From positions 62,001-126,000 of the forward strand of contig JAOALB010000018.1 of NCBI GenBank assembly GCA_025331125.1: 64,000 nt of DNA. Reading direction: 5' to 3'. Position 1 is the first letter of the stretch. Each line of letters begins with the position of its first letter. The stretch is from Mycogone perniciosa. Taxonomy: Eukaryota > Ascomycota > Sordariomycetes > Hypocreales > Hypocreaceae. Positions 22,736 through 33,823 of this stretch are shown in pieces. The translations under genes and the position numbers were made by a program. The notes under the pieces are model-generated. The model was not told the DNA's origin and made no database searches. It saw only the letters and a list, made by a program, of their open reading frames with translations.

Positions 22736-22773
22736 GTACTAGTACTCCGTACTCGTACATCGTACTACTAGTA
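22736..22773. repeat. Cluster of GTACTCCGTAC-type palindromic units
   Basis: Within 38 bp are GTACTAGTAC, GTACTCCGTAC, GTACATCGTAC and a terminal TACTACTAGTA: overlapping short palindromes built on GTAC. The same vocabulary recurs at more than fifteen intergenic sites in the window and was not noticed inside the long genes. Confidence 0.7.
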
Positions 22774-22944
22774 ATAATACTATGCACCCGAGTCAGTGTG
22801 CGGATGAGAGGCACACAGCACAATCCGCTCTTGTCCCCTCTATGTGGAGCTGAGATTTTGATGGAGACGATGGAAGTTTGAACGAGAAGAAAATCGATAC
22901 GAGAGAAATTCTCCTGTGGCGGCTTGTGGCTGACTTGGCCAGCA

Positions 22945-22970
22945 GGTACGGAGTACGGAGTACCAAGTAC
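22945..22970. repeat. Tandem GTACGGAGTACGGAGTACC motif
   Basis: Two overlapping copies of TACGGAGTAC are followed directly by CAAGTAC. A tandem form of the dispersed intergenic motif. Confidence 0.7.
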
Positions 22971-23471
22971 CTTCTGCAGACAGGGTTGTGGCTGTGTGCC
23001 CAAGCGAGTGACAGCCGCGATGCCATCACAGCACTGCTTGCTTTTCTCCTTACATTGCCCTTGCGGACTCTACTCGTATTATCTCATCATCTCCGTGTGT
23101 TCCTCTACAACTAAGATACGACACCAATGGAGGTTCTTTTGCTTCGTACCACCTACCTGTGTTGCTCGAACTTGTGCTCCTACGGTCATCCACCGAGATC
23201 AAAAGCGTCGCATCATATCTACCTAGTACTATCAATAAGAGTGGCGCCGCATCCCGTCGCTCACCCGCATTTCCTTTCTGTCGACCCCTGGATCCAGCAA
23301 CCGGCGGGCGCTAGGTCATTTGGATAACATCGTGCCAAACCTTGTCGATTGTCAAGTTCCACTGTTCCGGTGGCGAGCTGAGCCAACGCGCCAAGGTCCA
23401 ACAGTCAGAAGAGCAGCAGACACCTGTTGCTTGACTGCTCGACTGACTGAATGCTAGGCGCGGTCCTACGG

Positions 23472-23503
<32 letters not shown>
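23472..23503. repeat. Compound (AT)n(GT)n microsatellite
   Basis: An uninterrupted AT tract of about 15 bp runs straight into a GT tract of about 17 bp, in intergenic DNA. Confidence 0.95.
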
Positions 23504-24275
23504 ATACAGCAACAATGACAGTAGATAACGATACAAGGTAAGAAGGATAAGAGAAGCACTACCTAGTAAGTAATAATACTTCCGTTTCCTCTTCTGGTCG
23601 ACGTTACCGATTGGGTACTACTCCAAAGTCCAAGCCCAAGTTTAACGCCGTGGGATCGCCGAAAATAAGGGCAGAGAGAAGCGAACTGAATGCCAACAAA
23701 ACCCCGCTTTCAACCTCAGCCCAGGACTTGGCACCAGAAAATGTGACGTCCAATTTTCGAAGTTCTTCACCAGACACTTCTCCGAAAACGCCGAAACAAT
23801 AGTGATGTGGTGGAGGCCGGCAATAAGTTCTTATCGACGATCGGCGATTGGAATAACTCCATACTGAGATGGATACTATCTAGTATACTATGTAATGCGG
23901 AACTTTGGCCTAGGGGGTGGAACAAATGCGGAACTTTGATTCTCATGCAACGTCTATTCTACTGCAAAACCGCATTCTAAGTAGGTAGCCATCTATATTC
24001 AGCTACCAATACATCCTCCTTTCTAGAATGACGTTTCGCAAAACCTTAACACCGATTGACTCTATGCAAGGTGATCACGATACACACCACCCAAACATTG
24101 TTCCAATGCCTCATCCCGGAACATCCGTCATGAAGCAGAGAATAACTACTCATCGTTACGAATATATAAGTAGAAACATTCACCTCCAAGTCTGATCAAC
24201 AGTTGTCATCAACAGTCGCTATCAATTGTCAAGACAAACCATCACCTAGGACCTACTAGATTACCATCAGCCAGA

Positions 24276-25166
24276 ATGAGCACTCAAAAACCTGTCTGGT
24301 TCATCACTGCTGCCTCCTCGGGCTTCGGTCATGAAATCGCCCTCGCCGCTCTTAAACGCGGCCATGAGGTCACCGCCACTGCTCGCAACCCAGCCGGCAT
24401 CCAAGATCTCGCCAACGCTGGTGCCCATACCCTCGCATTCGACGTCACTGCACCTCTCACCACCATCGAAGATATCGCCAAGAATGTCATTGACAAGCAC
24501 GGCCGCGTCGACTACCTCATCAATGCTGCGGGCTTCATCCTCGAAGGCGCCATCGAGGAGGTCTCGCCGCAGGAGGTCTATGACAGCTTCAACACCAATG
24601 TCTTTGGCACCATGAACACTATCCGGGCTTTCCTACCGCATCTCCGGGCCCAGCCGGTTGCTGCGAATGGCGTCCGCTCGACGATTGCGACGTTTGGCAG
24701 CTTGGGGAGCTGGCGAGGCGGTGCCAGCTTTGGAGTCTACGCCATGACCAAGTGGTGTGCCTCTGCATTGGCTGAGTCCCTGGCCTTGGAGCTGGAGCCC
24801 TTTGCCATAAATGCTACGGTCGTAGAGCCAGGCTACTTCCGGACGGGATTTTTGAATCCCGGAGCCAGAGTCTCGTCGAAGCTGCGGCTTGATGCCTATG
24901 AGGATGAGAACACGCCAACGGGGAAGACTCGACAGGCGTTGGTGGCAACAGATGGGAACCAGCCTGGCGATGTGAAGAAAGGAAGTGAAGTTATCGTCGA
25001 TATGCTCACGAGCAGTGGCGTGGCCGACGGAAAGGAGGTGCCAGGTCGGATTGTCCTGGGAAGTGATGCTGAGAGCCTCATCAGGGGTAAAATCACCGAA
25101 ACTACGCAATTGCTGGATGAATGGGCTGAGGTTGTGAGGAGCACGGATCGCTCCGAGGGTCAGTGA
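24276..25166 (+). CDS. Short-chain dehydrogenase/reductase (classical SDR)
   Basis: An intronless gene of 296 residues. Residues 8-18 (WFITAASSGFG) form the NAD(P)-binding loop, with Ala in place of the first Gly of the usual TGxxxGxG. NAAG follows at about residue 87, catalytic Ser in FGSLGSW, and the Tyr-x-x-x-Lys pair in YAMTKWCASALAESLALEL. VEPGYFRTGF is the usual segment after the catalytic helix. It would oxidise or reduce a small alcohol or carbonyl in the cytosol; the substrate cannot be read from sequence. The 3' end faces kynureninase (convergent, about 240 bp apart). A basic residue after beta-strand 2 (ATARNP) suggests NADPH preference, which is inference. Confidence 0.88.
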   Translation: MSTQKPVWFITAASSGFGHEIALAALKRGHEVTATARNPAGIQDLANAGAHTLAFDVTAPLTTIEDIAKNVIDKHGRVDYLINAAGFILEGAIEEVSPQEVYDSFNTNVFGTMNTIRAFLPHLRAQPVAANGVRSTIATFGSLGSWRGGASFGVYAMTKWCASALAESLALELEPFAINATVVEPGYFRTGFLNPGARVSSKLRLDAYEDENTPTGKTRQALVATDGNQPGDVKKGSEVIVDMLTSSGVADGKEVPGRIVLGSDAESLIRGKITETTQLLDEWAEVVRSTDRSEGQ

Positions 25167-25408
25167 AAGGTGGATCACAGCGTCAAATAGGAATTGTTTG
25201 TAGTGATGTCATGGTGGTGTTGGGTAGTGATATCAGGGAGAAATGACCATGACTTCCAGGCCCGTGCTTCCTATTTTTATCAAAATTTTCGTTGTCATTA
25301 ACTTGTTCATTCTTTTAGCTGGATGCCGCTCTCAATGCCTTTTCCCATTTTCATTACCTACATATGCCCAAGTCAAACATCGTGAATTCGTTCCCATCGC
25401 TTCAATCT

Positions 25409-27057
25409 TTATAGCTCTAGGGCGCCTCTCAATACCTGCATAAACTTCCAGACATCTTCGAACCGAGTGTACAACGGCACAGGTGCAACGCGGATGACAT
25501 CTGGCTTCCGCTTGTCGCACATGACGCCATCCTCCTCGAGTGCTTGGGCAACCCGATCCAGCAGACCCTCCCTCAGCAAGACGCTCAACTGCGTACCGCG
25601 CTGAGCCGGATCTCGTGGTGTAAGAATGCGGAACAACGGCGTAGCGTCTGACGCCGCTTCAGCATTCATCTGGTCTAGCAAATGCTCGGCATAGGCAGTC
25701 AGAACCAGTGCCTTGGAACGGAGATCACGCATAGTGGTCTTGTTGAAGACGGACAAGGCACCGGAGAGACTGGCAAGGTCAATGGCAGAGGGGTTGGAGA
25801 CCTGGTATCCGGCAGCACCAACAGTGGGAACGAACTTGTTGTCCATGTTAAAACGCACGCTCTTGTCGCCGCCATACCAGCCCATCAGACGTGGTCGGAA
25901 GGTCGGCCGCCCAGAGTCATCCTTCCACTCCACCGTGCCGTGTTTCTCGTGCACAAAGGCGCCTCCAATAGCTCCTGGTCCAGCGTTGATATACTTGTAC
26001 GTACACCAGCATGCAAAGTCAACATCCCAGTCGTGCAGCTTAAGCTCCACGTTACCAGCCGCGTGGGCAAGATCCCATCCAACCACGATGCCCCGCTCGT
26101 GGGCATACGCAGTGATCCGGGGAATATCGAAAAATTGACCTGAGTAGTACTGAATACCAGGCAGGAGGATGAGAGCCGTTGAATCGGCATGCTCATCAAT
26201 AGTTGCCAGGATCTTCTCGGTGGGGATAAGTGAGTTTTCATTTGGCTCAATCTTTATCATGCTCTTCGCGGGGTCAAAACCATGCCATGTAATCTGACTC
26301 TCAATGGCATTGTGGTCGCTGGGGAATGGCTTCCACTCAAGGATGATTTTGTGTCTCTTCTCGTTGGGCTTGTAGAAGCTGGCCATCATCATGTGAAGGT
26401 TGGCCGTCAATGTGTTCATGTAGACAATCTCACTTGGCGAGGCACCCACAAGATCGGCCGATTTTTTGGCACAGTCCTCGGCCAAATCTTGCCATTGTAC
26501 GAGGGGTGAATTGCCCAGGTTGGTAAAGTGGCCGTTTACGCCAATCGATGCCCATGTCTCGAGTTGGGCATTGATGTACTCCCTGACGGCCTTGGGCTGG
26601 GCTCCCAGAGAATTTCCAACAAAGTAGATGCTCTTCTCATCCAAGGCATCACTTGATGCTGAGCCTCCATTAACACCATTGGTGCCATTGGTAACAATGT
26701 GTTCGCCTACGTGTGCTGACGTTAGCGATGTCTGGACATAACTATTTTCCGACTGCTTCTTGGTGGCCTACCGGGGATGGTGCCGTTCAGGGCCTTCTTC
26801 TTAATTGACGATTTAGTCGGGAGCACAAACTCATCCCGCAAGTGCTTCACTGAGTCTTGCGAGTCGAGCTTCTGAGCAAAGGCGAGAGAGTTGGCGTCTG
26901 CGGGGAATTTTGGCGGAGCACCACCTCGGAGCCGCTCGACATATGTTGACAAATCCATTGCAAAGCTATTATGATTCCTGAGAGCGGGAAAAGAAGACGA
27001 GAAGTGCCTCGTGTGTGCGGATGCAGATGAGATGATAGTTCTGGTGAGAACACGCAT
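25409..27057 (-). CDS. BNA5: Kynureninase (L-kynurenine hydrolase)
   Basis: Exon 1 is 27057-26772 and exon 2 is 26706-25409. The 65-bp phase-1 intron (G/GTAGGC donor, CGTAG acceptor) joins NGTIPG to EHIVTNG. Length is 527 residues from the first ATG; a second in-frame ATG at 26955 (MDLSTYVERL) gives the usual cytosolic form, and the first ~34 residues (MRVLTRTIISSASAHTRHFS) resemble a mitochondrial presequence. The PLP fold is complete: YFVGNSLGAQPKAVREYI, PLVQWQDLAEDCA, GWDLAHAAGNVELKLHDWDVD, and CWCTYKYINAGPGAIGG with the PLP-binding Lys. It cleaves kynurenine and 3-hydroxykynurenine to (hydroxy)anthranilate and alanine in NAD synthesis from tryptophan. It is head-to-head with indoleamine 2,3-dioxygenase. 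Confidence 0.95.
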
Positions 27058-27854
27058 GCTCTGTGGTTTTCGAGATTCCTTTATGTTATCATCCCCCTGG
27101 ATGAGTTTGTACTAAGGCGGAGTCTGCTGACACTTCATCCGAGACAGGATCTTCAGCCCTTTTCTCCGTATTCCGTATCCGCACCCGAACATCCGCCATC
27201 CGCTCGCCGGTGCAAGCCGAGATTCTTCTGCGTCATCCCGATATTCGCAATTACCGCATTTGGAAGTCCCAAGGCGCCTTGATTCGCAGGAGAAGCATGC
27301 AGATTTGTGAGACATGGAGGGTGTTCTCTAACGGTGACGGAACGGGACTTCGGATGTTTGCATTCGGATATCGGAGGAAGAACCACTTGCGGATCTTATC
27401 ATAGCATCTGCGTTTAATAAGTACGTAAGGAATATTAATATCGAATACAAAAATAAGGATCACGCGATTATTAATTTTTTGCGTTCATTTACGGCGTCTT
27501 AGATCTATGTTGCATTCATGGAGCTTGTATAAATTTAATTGATACCTGTTGGTTCGTCTTTCAGTTGGTTTACGAGGTCGCCACCAACGGGTAGTATTGG
27601 ACCTCGCCATTGTGTCCAACAACATCCAACAACATCAAGTTGGCGGTATTTTAGGCATCCACATTCTCTTTCAAGAGATGTTGGTTGATGGTACTCCGCA
27701 TTCCGTGCTTGGCGTTCTGTCTCTCTACCACTATCCTCGGATATAAAGACTCAGATAGAGACAAACAGGTCTCCGGCTCTCAGCAGACACACCACCCTCG
27801 GCACCTACGTCTCTGTTATTCTCATTACTTCTCTTCACAGCAGCAAGATTTACA
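27058..27854. promoter_or_regulatory. Shared divergent promoter of kynureninase and IDO genes
   Basis: No gene is seen in 797 bp between two head-to-head genes of one pathway, so it probably serves both. An AT-rich core lies at about 27410-27540. ATATAAAG at 27741-27748, about 107 bp before the IDO ATG, is a good TATA box. Repeated CCAACAAC/ATC units occur at 27616-27640. Confidence 0.6.
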
Positions 27855-29191
27855 ATGTCTCCTCACGCCATCTTCCTTGATCCTTCAGGCGGAAGGCCGT
27901 CTGTAGACTTGAGCAAATTCGCTGTCACGAGAAATGCCTTCATCCCCGAGAACAGTCCAGTGAAAGTATTATCCGATTCCTACTACGAGCCTTGGGAAAT
28001 TGTCGCCCACAACCTGCCGAACTTGATTCAGACCAGTCGTATCCGAGATGCCATCAAGGATATCCCCATCCTATCAACAGACCGTTTAAACTCAGAGGCT
28101 GAATGGCGGAGAGCCTATGTCATCTTGTCTTACTTTACCCACGCATATGTATGGGGTGGAGACAAGCCAGCAGAGGTAGGCAATCCCAATGAAACGTTCC
28201 TCCGTCTGAAGGAACCATGCTGACATTCCTTATGAAGATCCTGCCACCTCAGATTACGGTCCCTTATCTTTGCGTATCCGCCCACGTCGAATTACCCCCA
28301 ACTCTGACATACGCCGGTGCCAACCTTTGGAACTTTAGTTGCACAGGGGATGACTTCTCCAACCTGGAAGATCTTAGCACACTGCTATCATTTACAGGGA
28401 CCGAGTCGGAATCATGGTTCCTGCTCATCAGCGTTGCAATGGAAGCCAAGGCTGGCAGCATACTCCAAACGATGATGGTGGCTCTTGAGGCTGTCAAAAC
28501 TCGAGATTATGAAGTCATCATCGACGCCCTAGAGGAGTTGAGAAAATGCATCGAGGGCGTTGGCATTTTGCTGGAAAGGATGTACGAAAGATGCGACCCT
28601 ATGACGTTTTATCATCATATCAGACCATTCCTTGCTGGCAGCAAGAATATGGATGCTGCCGGACTGCCCAAAGGCGTCTTCTATGATGAGGGCAATGGCA
28701 GGGGCGAATGGCGGCAACTCAGGGGTGGAAGCAATGGGCAGAGCTCCCTGATCCAATTCTTCGATATTGTCCTTGGTATCGACCACAACGGACATGGCGA
28801 CTCCAACCAGAAGAGCTTCCATTCTGAGGTCAGGGAGTATATGCCAGGTCCGCATCGACGCTTCTTGGTGCACGTCGCCCGCGCGGGTAGCATCCGCGAG
28901 CTGGCACTAGTTACCCCTGTGACAGAGGAGCAGCATCGTCTTAGGAGCGTCTATACTGCGGCGACGGAAGCCCTCGCCCGGTTCCGGAACAAGCACATCC
29001 AGATCGTGACGAGATACATCGTCATACCGTCAAAGCAGCCATGGAAAGGATCTCGTCAAAACCTAGCGAGCTCGTCATCAGCACAGAAGGGAGAGGAGCT
29101 GACTGGTACAGGAGGAACCATGCTCGTACCCTTCCTGAAGCAAGCAAGAGATGAGACTACCATCGCAGGGCAGCTCGAAAGGGAGAGGTGA
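27855..29191 (+). CDS. BNA2: Indoleamine 2,3-dioxygenase (IDO)
   Basis: Exons 27855-28175 and 28238-29191 are joined by a 62-bp phase-0 intron (GAG/GTAGGC donor, GAAG acceptor), giving 424 residues. IDO features are SYFTHAYVWGGDKP, QITVPYLCVSAHVELPPTLTYAG, TESESWFLLISVAMEAKAGS, YHHIRPFLAGSKN and the haem-proximal region EYMPGPHRRFLVHV, whose His is the expected haem ligand. It opens the indole ring of tryptophan to N-formylkynurenine, the first step of de novo NAD synthesis in fungi. A Ser/Gly-rich insertion near residues 365-390 (SRQNLASSSSAQKGEELTGT) is typical of fungal IDOs. It is divergent from kynureninase, so co-regulation is likely. Confidence 0.95.
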
Positions 29192-30193
29192 TGAAGTTCG
29201 ATGTCTGGTGTGGCTGATTTGTTTTCATATTCACAAGTATATAGATCACATGTGTTTTGGTTGGCATTTATATGAGCGAGAGGGCGAAAGGGCGGACACA
29301 ATTAATGGTAACTCTTGTTATTTTTTTCTTTATGTCATGATGCAGAACGAACGTACAAGGCATTTTATGGGCGGCTGTTTGATAATCTCAACATAATATA
29401 GTCCCCAAGATAGCACTCGGCTGAATCAACCCACTGGGTAATTGAAAGTTTCCCACTCATCTAATACAGAGGCAAACCTAGAAGACAATATTGCATATTG
29501 AATCCTGAAAATTTCCTCTGTATCTATTTTCCGATGAACGACTTCAGGGTAGGAATCCTGGCAATACGAAGATAAGAGAGTGTTGCCAAAAATAGGGAGT
29601 GATGCCTCAGGCTCTTAATCAGGCATTTAACTGAGTGGATGCGGCGCAGGCAGCCAACGGCTCAAGGCAGCCTCACAGTTCCCTCCGCATTACGCATTAC
29701 GCCTCACGAACCGCTGCCCTCACCAGTCATCGACTTCATTCGAGGTCGCCTCATGATACTCATCCCTACATTTGGCCTGGGCATATTTATGCCGATTTCA
29801 GGCTATGCATTGAGACGGAGAAATTAGCAATACTCTTTTCTCATGCGACTTTTATCAGTTCTCTCGCCCTCTTTGAGGCCCTTGACAGTCTCTCTGCCAT
29901 AACATCATGACCTCCAACGCCAAAGCGCCATGAGCGATTTCACAATAGCGAATCCTTGAGGCTCCATGTCGTAGCAGACGGCTGAGACACTACGTCAAAA
30001 CTTTCTATTACCTCTAATACGGATTAGATGCGAGGAATCATTCCTAGCGGTTCATTATCGTTACTACAGAAAACGGACAGGAGAGGCAGCCCATACTAAG
30101 TCAGTCACATCGCCAAGCAAACGCCAAAACGCCAGAACTATCGGCGACAGAAGCAAAATGAAATCCAACAAAATTCTGCACCTCCCGACTCCT
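29192..30193. other. Convergent intergenic region, about 1 kb, no gene seen
   Basis: No protein-like frame has support on either strand. It includes a short direct repeat of CATTACGC at about 29689-29702. It is the shared 3' flank of the IDO gene (plus) and the following minus-strand gene. Confidence 0.5.
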
Positions 30194-31036
30194 TCAATGG
30201 TCACGTTCGGACTTCATGGTCGCGATGTACGCCGTGGCGTGTTCCACTGCTGACCGTTAGCATGAATATGTCTATGATGGCCGACATGGCGACCAAGACA
30301 GCTTACGCTGAATGTCCATTTTGTCCTTGCCAGCCATGTACCATGTGTCATTGATCCTGTCTGCTTCTTCTTCGTCGCCACAACAGGGACAGAAAGCGAA
30401 GTGCGTGGACATTGGCGGGAGATCAGGGGCTGGCAACAGGCGCTCCTGCGGGGTACTTGGTGCTCTCGGCGTGCTTTGCCCCCTAGATTCAGAAGCTTCT
30501 TCATTGATTCTGAAGGCTTCGATCTGGAATCGTTGGTGAGGTGCTGTGGTAGGCTCACACCATGAGCCAAAACCACGAAGGTCATGACCACGTTGCTCGA
30601 AGCCATAAGATGGATGACGGTTGGAATGACCACCAGGAGAGCTCCTGAATTCTTCAAGGGGCGGGGGCCGGTGACTGTTTCCTCTGCCTCCCATCGGCTG
30701 TGGCTGTCTGACCATCTCTCGACCCCTCACGCCCCTGGAGGACTCTGATGGCACAGTCTGGACTGAATGGAAGTCATGTGAGGATCCACGTGACGACCAA
30801 CGGTCATCGACGCCATCATCAACCTCGAAATCACCAAGACGCCTCATCCTGTGGTATAAACGAGGCCCTCTGTGGTCATAATGTGTCCTAGGAAAACGAT
30901 TGACGGAGTGGTGGGATCGACGTCCCCCGAGGTCCTGCTGGGGTGCCATCCTGCCTGGCCTTTTCTGGTCAGGACCATAGGCTAGCTCCCAGGAAGGATG
31001 GGACGACGGTATCATATCCGTCGTTATGAAGCTCAT
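30194..31036 (-). CDS. Uncharacterised Gly/Arg/Pro-rich protein with CPCC motif
   Basis: Exon 1 is 31036-30307 and exon 2 is 30249-30194. The 57-bp phase-1 intron (C/GTAAGC donor, GTCAG acceptor, TGCTAAC branch) joins KDKMDIQ to VEHATAYIATMKSE. Length is about 261 residues. The first ~190 residues are low-complexity, with many RG, GGR, SRG and HRP groups, and are probably disordered. The C-terminal ~70 residues look folded: STHFAFCPCCGDEEEADRIND then TWYMAGKDKMDIQ. The single CPCC could join a metal site but is incomplete for a zinc finger. RG-rich disorder often marks RNA-binding or condensate proteins, which is inference only. I recognise no family. Confidence 0.65.
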
Positions 31037-32706
31037 GACTTTCCTGGAGGTATGTTGCGATGATTGACACTGGAATTGCCCTTAGCAAGGCCTGTTGACG
31101 ACGATGATATCAGAAGGTGAAGAAGGCACAAGCCAATATACTTGACAAGTATAAAGGCTTCTCAGGGTCTGAAGACGATGGAAGCAGGATGTCCTGAGCC
31201 TTTCTTGATGTTTTATCGAGTTTTCTTGATGAAAATCGAGAAGTGGTAGTTGGGAGGAGAGAAGTAATGGGAAGGAGGGCGGAGGGCGGGAGCTGGACTT
31301 TATACCCCGGGCATCGAGGAGGGAGCCCCTCGGCTCTGGCCAATCAGAGCACCCCTTCTCTCACGTTACCTGAGCCGGTTGACCTCATCCTTCATGGCCT
31401 CTACTCACACTACTACTACTACTACTACTACTACCACTACCACTGACTCTTCATCTGACCTTCACCCGTCATATCGAAATATGGACTGACCGTTGTTAGG
31501 TTCATCGTCGCCACAGACTAACAGTACCCCTAATGCACTTCTACCCTTTGGGACATACTCTCCCACCCGACCTTGTCGGCGTCCCTCATGATATGAAGGA
31601 CTATTGAATGGCGCTGCTGTTGGACACACTCACAACGTCGGTGGCATGCTACTTCCATGGGTCGAATCATTCTTGCCCCCTTTTCGTCATCTCACTTCAT
31701 TGCTGGCAGTAGTAGTCCTGCTATCCCTTACACTTCACAGCGTGGGATATCCGCTCCATGTTGGAGGCGTCACGCTGGCCGCTCAAAACTTGAATGAAGG
31801 CACCGAACTCGTTCCTTGCTGTCGTCTTGAACTGGTGCTTGTCGAGAATGCAGACTGAGGCCCCTTTTGATGCTGCCCGGCTCTTTTGCTCTAGCTGCTG
31901 TTACCTCATGACTACGGACTTGTATGCCAAACTCCTAGTAATACATCGAATCTTTTAGTAAACGAGATCATTTGGCCCTATCAAATTCATGATTTTCATT
32001 CTTAGGGCAAGCTGTGCGGATGAGTCCTACGTTGGAGGAACCTACTGCTGTCCTTGCGGGATGCGTTATGAAGCTCGGGGCTGCAACTTTTGCGCTGCTA
32101 TTATATTCGTAATGAGATAATATGATAAAAAGAAACCAATAGAAAGGGAGTTCACCCGGCACCTGTTTATGTGACACCAGTAAGTCCTGTTCCCCTTGCA
32201 GATGGTAATGATACAAACTGAAAGAATGTGGCTTAGTCATCAATCACTATTCAAACTTGTCTTAGGCATTAGGCCTCATGATGAAGCTTGACTGCTTGAA
32301 CAGATTGCTGAACGACTTGTCAGTATAATAAAAATAAATGAACAAAAAATTATGAAACCGGAGTTCGTCAATAGCCTCTTGGGTTTTATTTATTGTTGTG
32401 TGGAAATCAATGATATCAACACTTCCGAAGTGAGATTGATTTACTATTCCGAGTACCTGTCAGAGGACGCTCCACTTGAGGCTTAGCTCGTACTCACTAA
32501 TAGTACTCCGTAGTGCTGGCACATTCAGTGAAGATACACCTACGCGTACTGACACGCGCCTCTACACACTACTCTCAACTTCTTCCATACTCGTGCTATT
32601 GATGCTACTCGCTCTCGTACGAGACATATTCCCTATTTTCAGGTATAATCGGATCTGTCTTATACCATTCGGGATAAAGTCTACTTTGGTCTCTCAATTG
32701 TCAAAT
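31037..32706. other. 1.7-kb intergenic region, no convincing gene
   Basis: It lies between divergent genes. An open plus-strand stretch at about 31604-31858 with a hydrophobic core has no family similarity or splice context, so it is not called. It holds the (TAC)n microsatellite at 31411-31443, an AT-rich patch at about 32095-32140 and TAGTACTCCGTAG at 32501-32513. TTAGCTCG-TACT-type units precede the EVE-domain gene. Confidence 0.5.
31411..31443. repeat. (TAC)n / (TACCAC)n microsatellite
   Basis: Nine perfect TAC units are followed by degenerate CAC/TAC units, in intergenic DNA. Confidence 0.95.
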
Positions 32707-33823
32707 ATGCCGGCCCGGAAACGTGCCAATGATGACGCTGCATCTGAACCTGTCGCCAAGCGGCGATCATCACGTCAGGCGGCAGCAGCAGCAACAGCGG
32801 CAGCGGTATCATTAACAGAAACAGACAAGAAACTCTCCTCAGATGAAGTACAACCGAAAGGTGCAGCAAACAAGAAGAAGAAGAATGCAACCAATGAAAG
32901 GGAGAGCAAGAAAGTAGGGGGAGACAAAGCATCTAAAGTGGCGGCCAAGAAGCCAACTGGAGAGGAGAAGAAAGAGGTCACAAAGGGAAACAAAAAGACC
33001 AAGTTGAAAGAGTACATCCCAGGTGGATCAGATGATGCGAAAACTACGGTCAAAGACAAGAAAACCGCTCCAATAAACGGGCGGGCTGTTTCTGAGGATC
33101 CGGACGTGTCTTCTATCCCAACCATGAACCCGGAAGCACCGCGACACGATGGCAAATGGTACTGGCTGATGAAGGCCGAGCCCGAGTCTCGGTTTGAGAA
33201 CGGTATTGATGTCAGGTTTTCGATTGATGACCTGCGCGCGAGGGAAAACCCCGAGGGTTGGGACGGTAAGCTCTCGAAACATTTTCGGTAAACCACCTCA
33301 CTAACACCTATGCAGGAATCAGGGCATATGCAGCTCGTAATCATATGAGGAACATGAATGCCGGTGATAAGGCCTTTTTCTACCACTCCAACTGCAAGGA
33401 GCCCGGCATCGTAGGCATCATGGAGATTGTCAAGGAATTCTCTGAAGACAGTTGGTCCCCCCCTTTTCTCATCAATGTTACCTGTAGTATATCCGTTCTG
33501 TTACTCACCTACTATTCTTGCGATCAGAGAGCGCCCGTCGGCCAGGCACGCCGTACTATGACCCACAGTCCACAAAGGACAATCCACGTTGGAGTCTCGT
33601 CCATGTTGAGTTCCGGAAGAAGTTCGCCGTCCCCATCGGCCTAAAGGAGCTGCGTGAGCTGGGCAAGTCTGGTGGTCCATTGGAGAACATGCAAATGTTG
33701 AAGCAGTCGCGACTGAGTGTTAGCCGTGTGAGCGGTGATGAATGGGATGCCCTTTGTGAAATTGCGGACGAGAAGGCTCAAAATGCTGGACTCAAGCACG
33801 AGATCACGAAGCTGTCAAAATGA
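32707..33823 (+). CDS. EVE-domain protein (thymocyte nuclear protein 1-like)
   Basis: Exons 32707-33265, 33316-33450 and 33528-33823 give about 329 residues. The first ~145 residues are Lys/Ala/Ser-rich with probable nuclear signals (PARKRANDD, VAKRRSSRQ) and polyalanine. The EVE domain starts at WYWLMKAEPESR and continues through IDDLRARENPEGWDGIRAYA, ARNHMRNMNAGDKAFFYHSN, EPGIVGIMEIVKE, PYYDPQSTKDNPRWSLVHVEF and PLENMQMLKQSRLSVSRVS. EVE domains share the PUA-like fold and in several proteins read modified bases (for example modified cytosines in DNA), so a nuclear role sensing modified nucleic acid is plausible. The second donor (ACA/GTTGGT) is weak; frame and family support it. Confidence 0.87.

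Larger units (their letters stand above)
22030..24275. other. 2.2-kb intergenic region, no convincing gene; motif-rich
   Basis: It lies between divergent genes (CSC1-like, minus; SDR, plus). I see no gene with support. A Ser/Thr/Pro/Lys-rich open stretch at about 23611-23802 lacks an ATG and any family similarity. Distinct elements are a G run at about 22302-22311, dense palindromic motifs at 22736-22773 and 22945-22970, and a TA/TG microsatellite at 23472-23503. The last 150 bp before 24276 are the likely SDR promoter and leader, with repeated CAACAGT/TCAA units. Confidence 0.5.

Noticed and set aside
23611..23802. Small Ser/Pro/Lys-rich protein
   Set aside because: There is no ATG for the frame, no splice context and no similarity I recognise.
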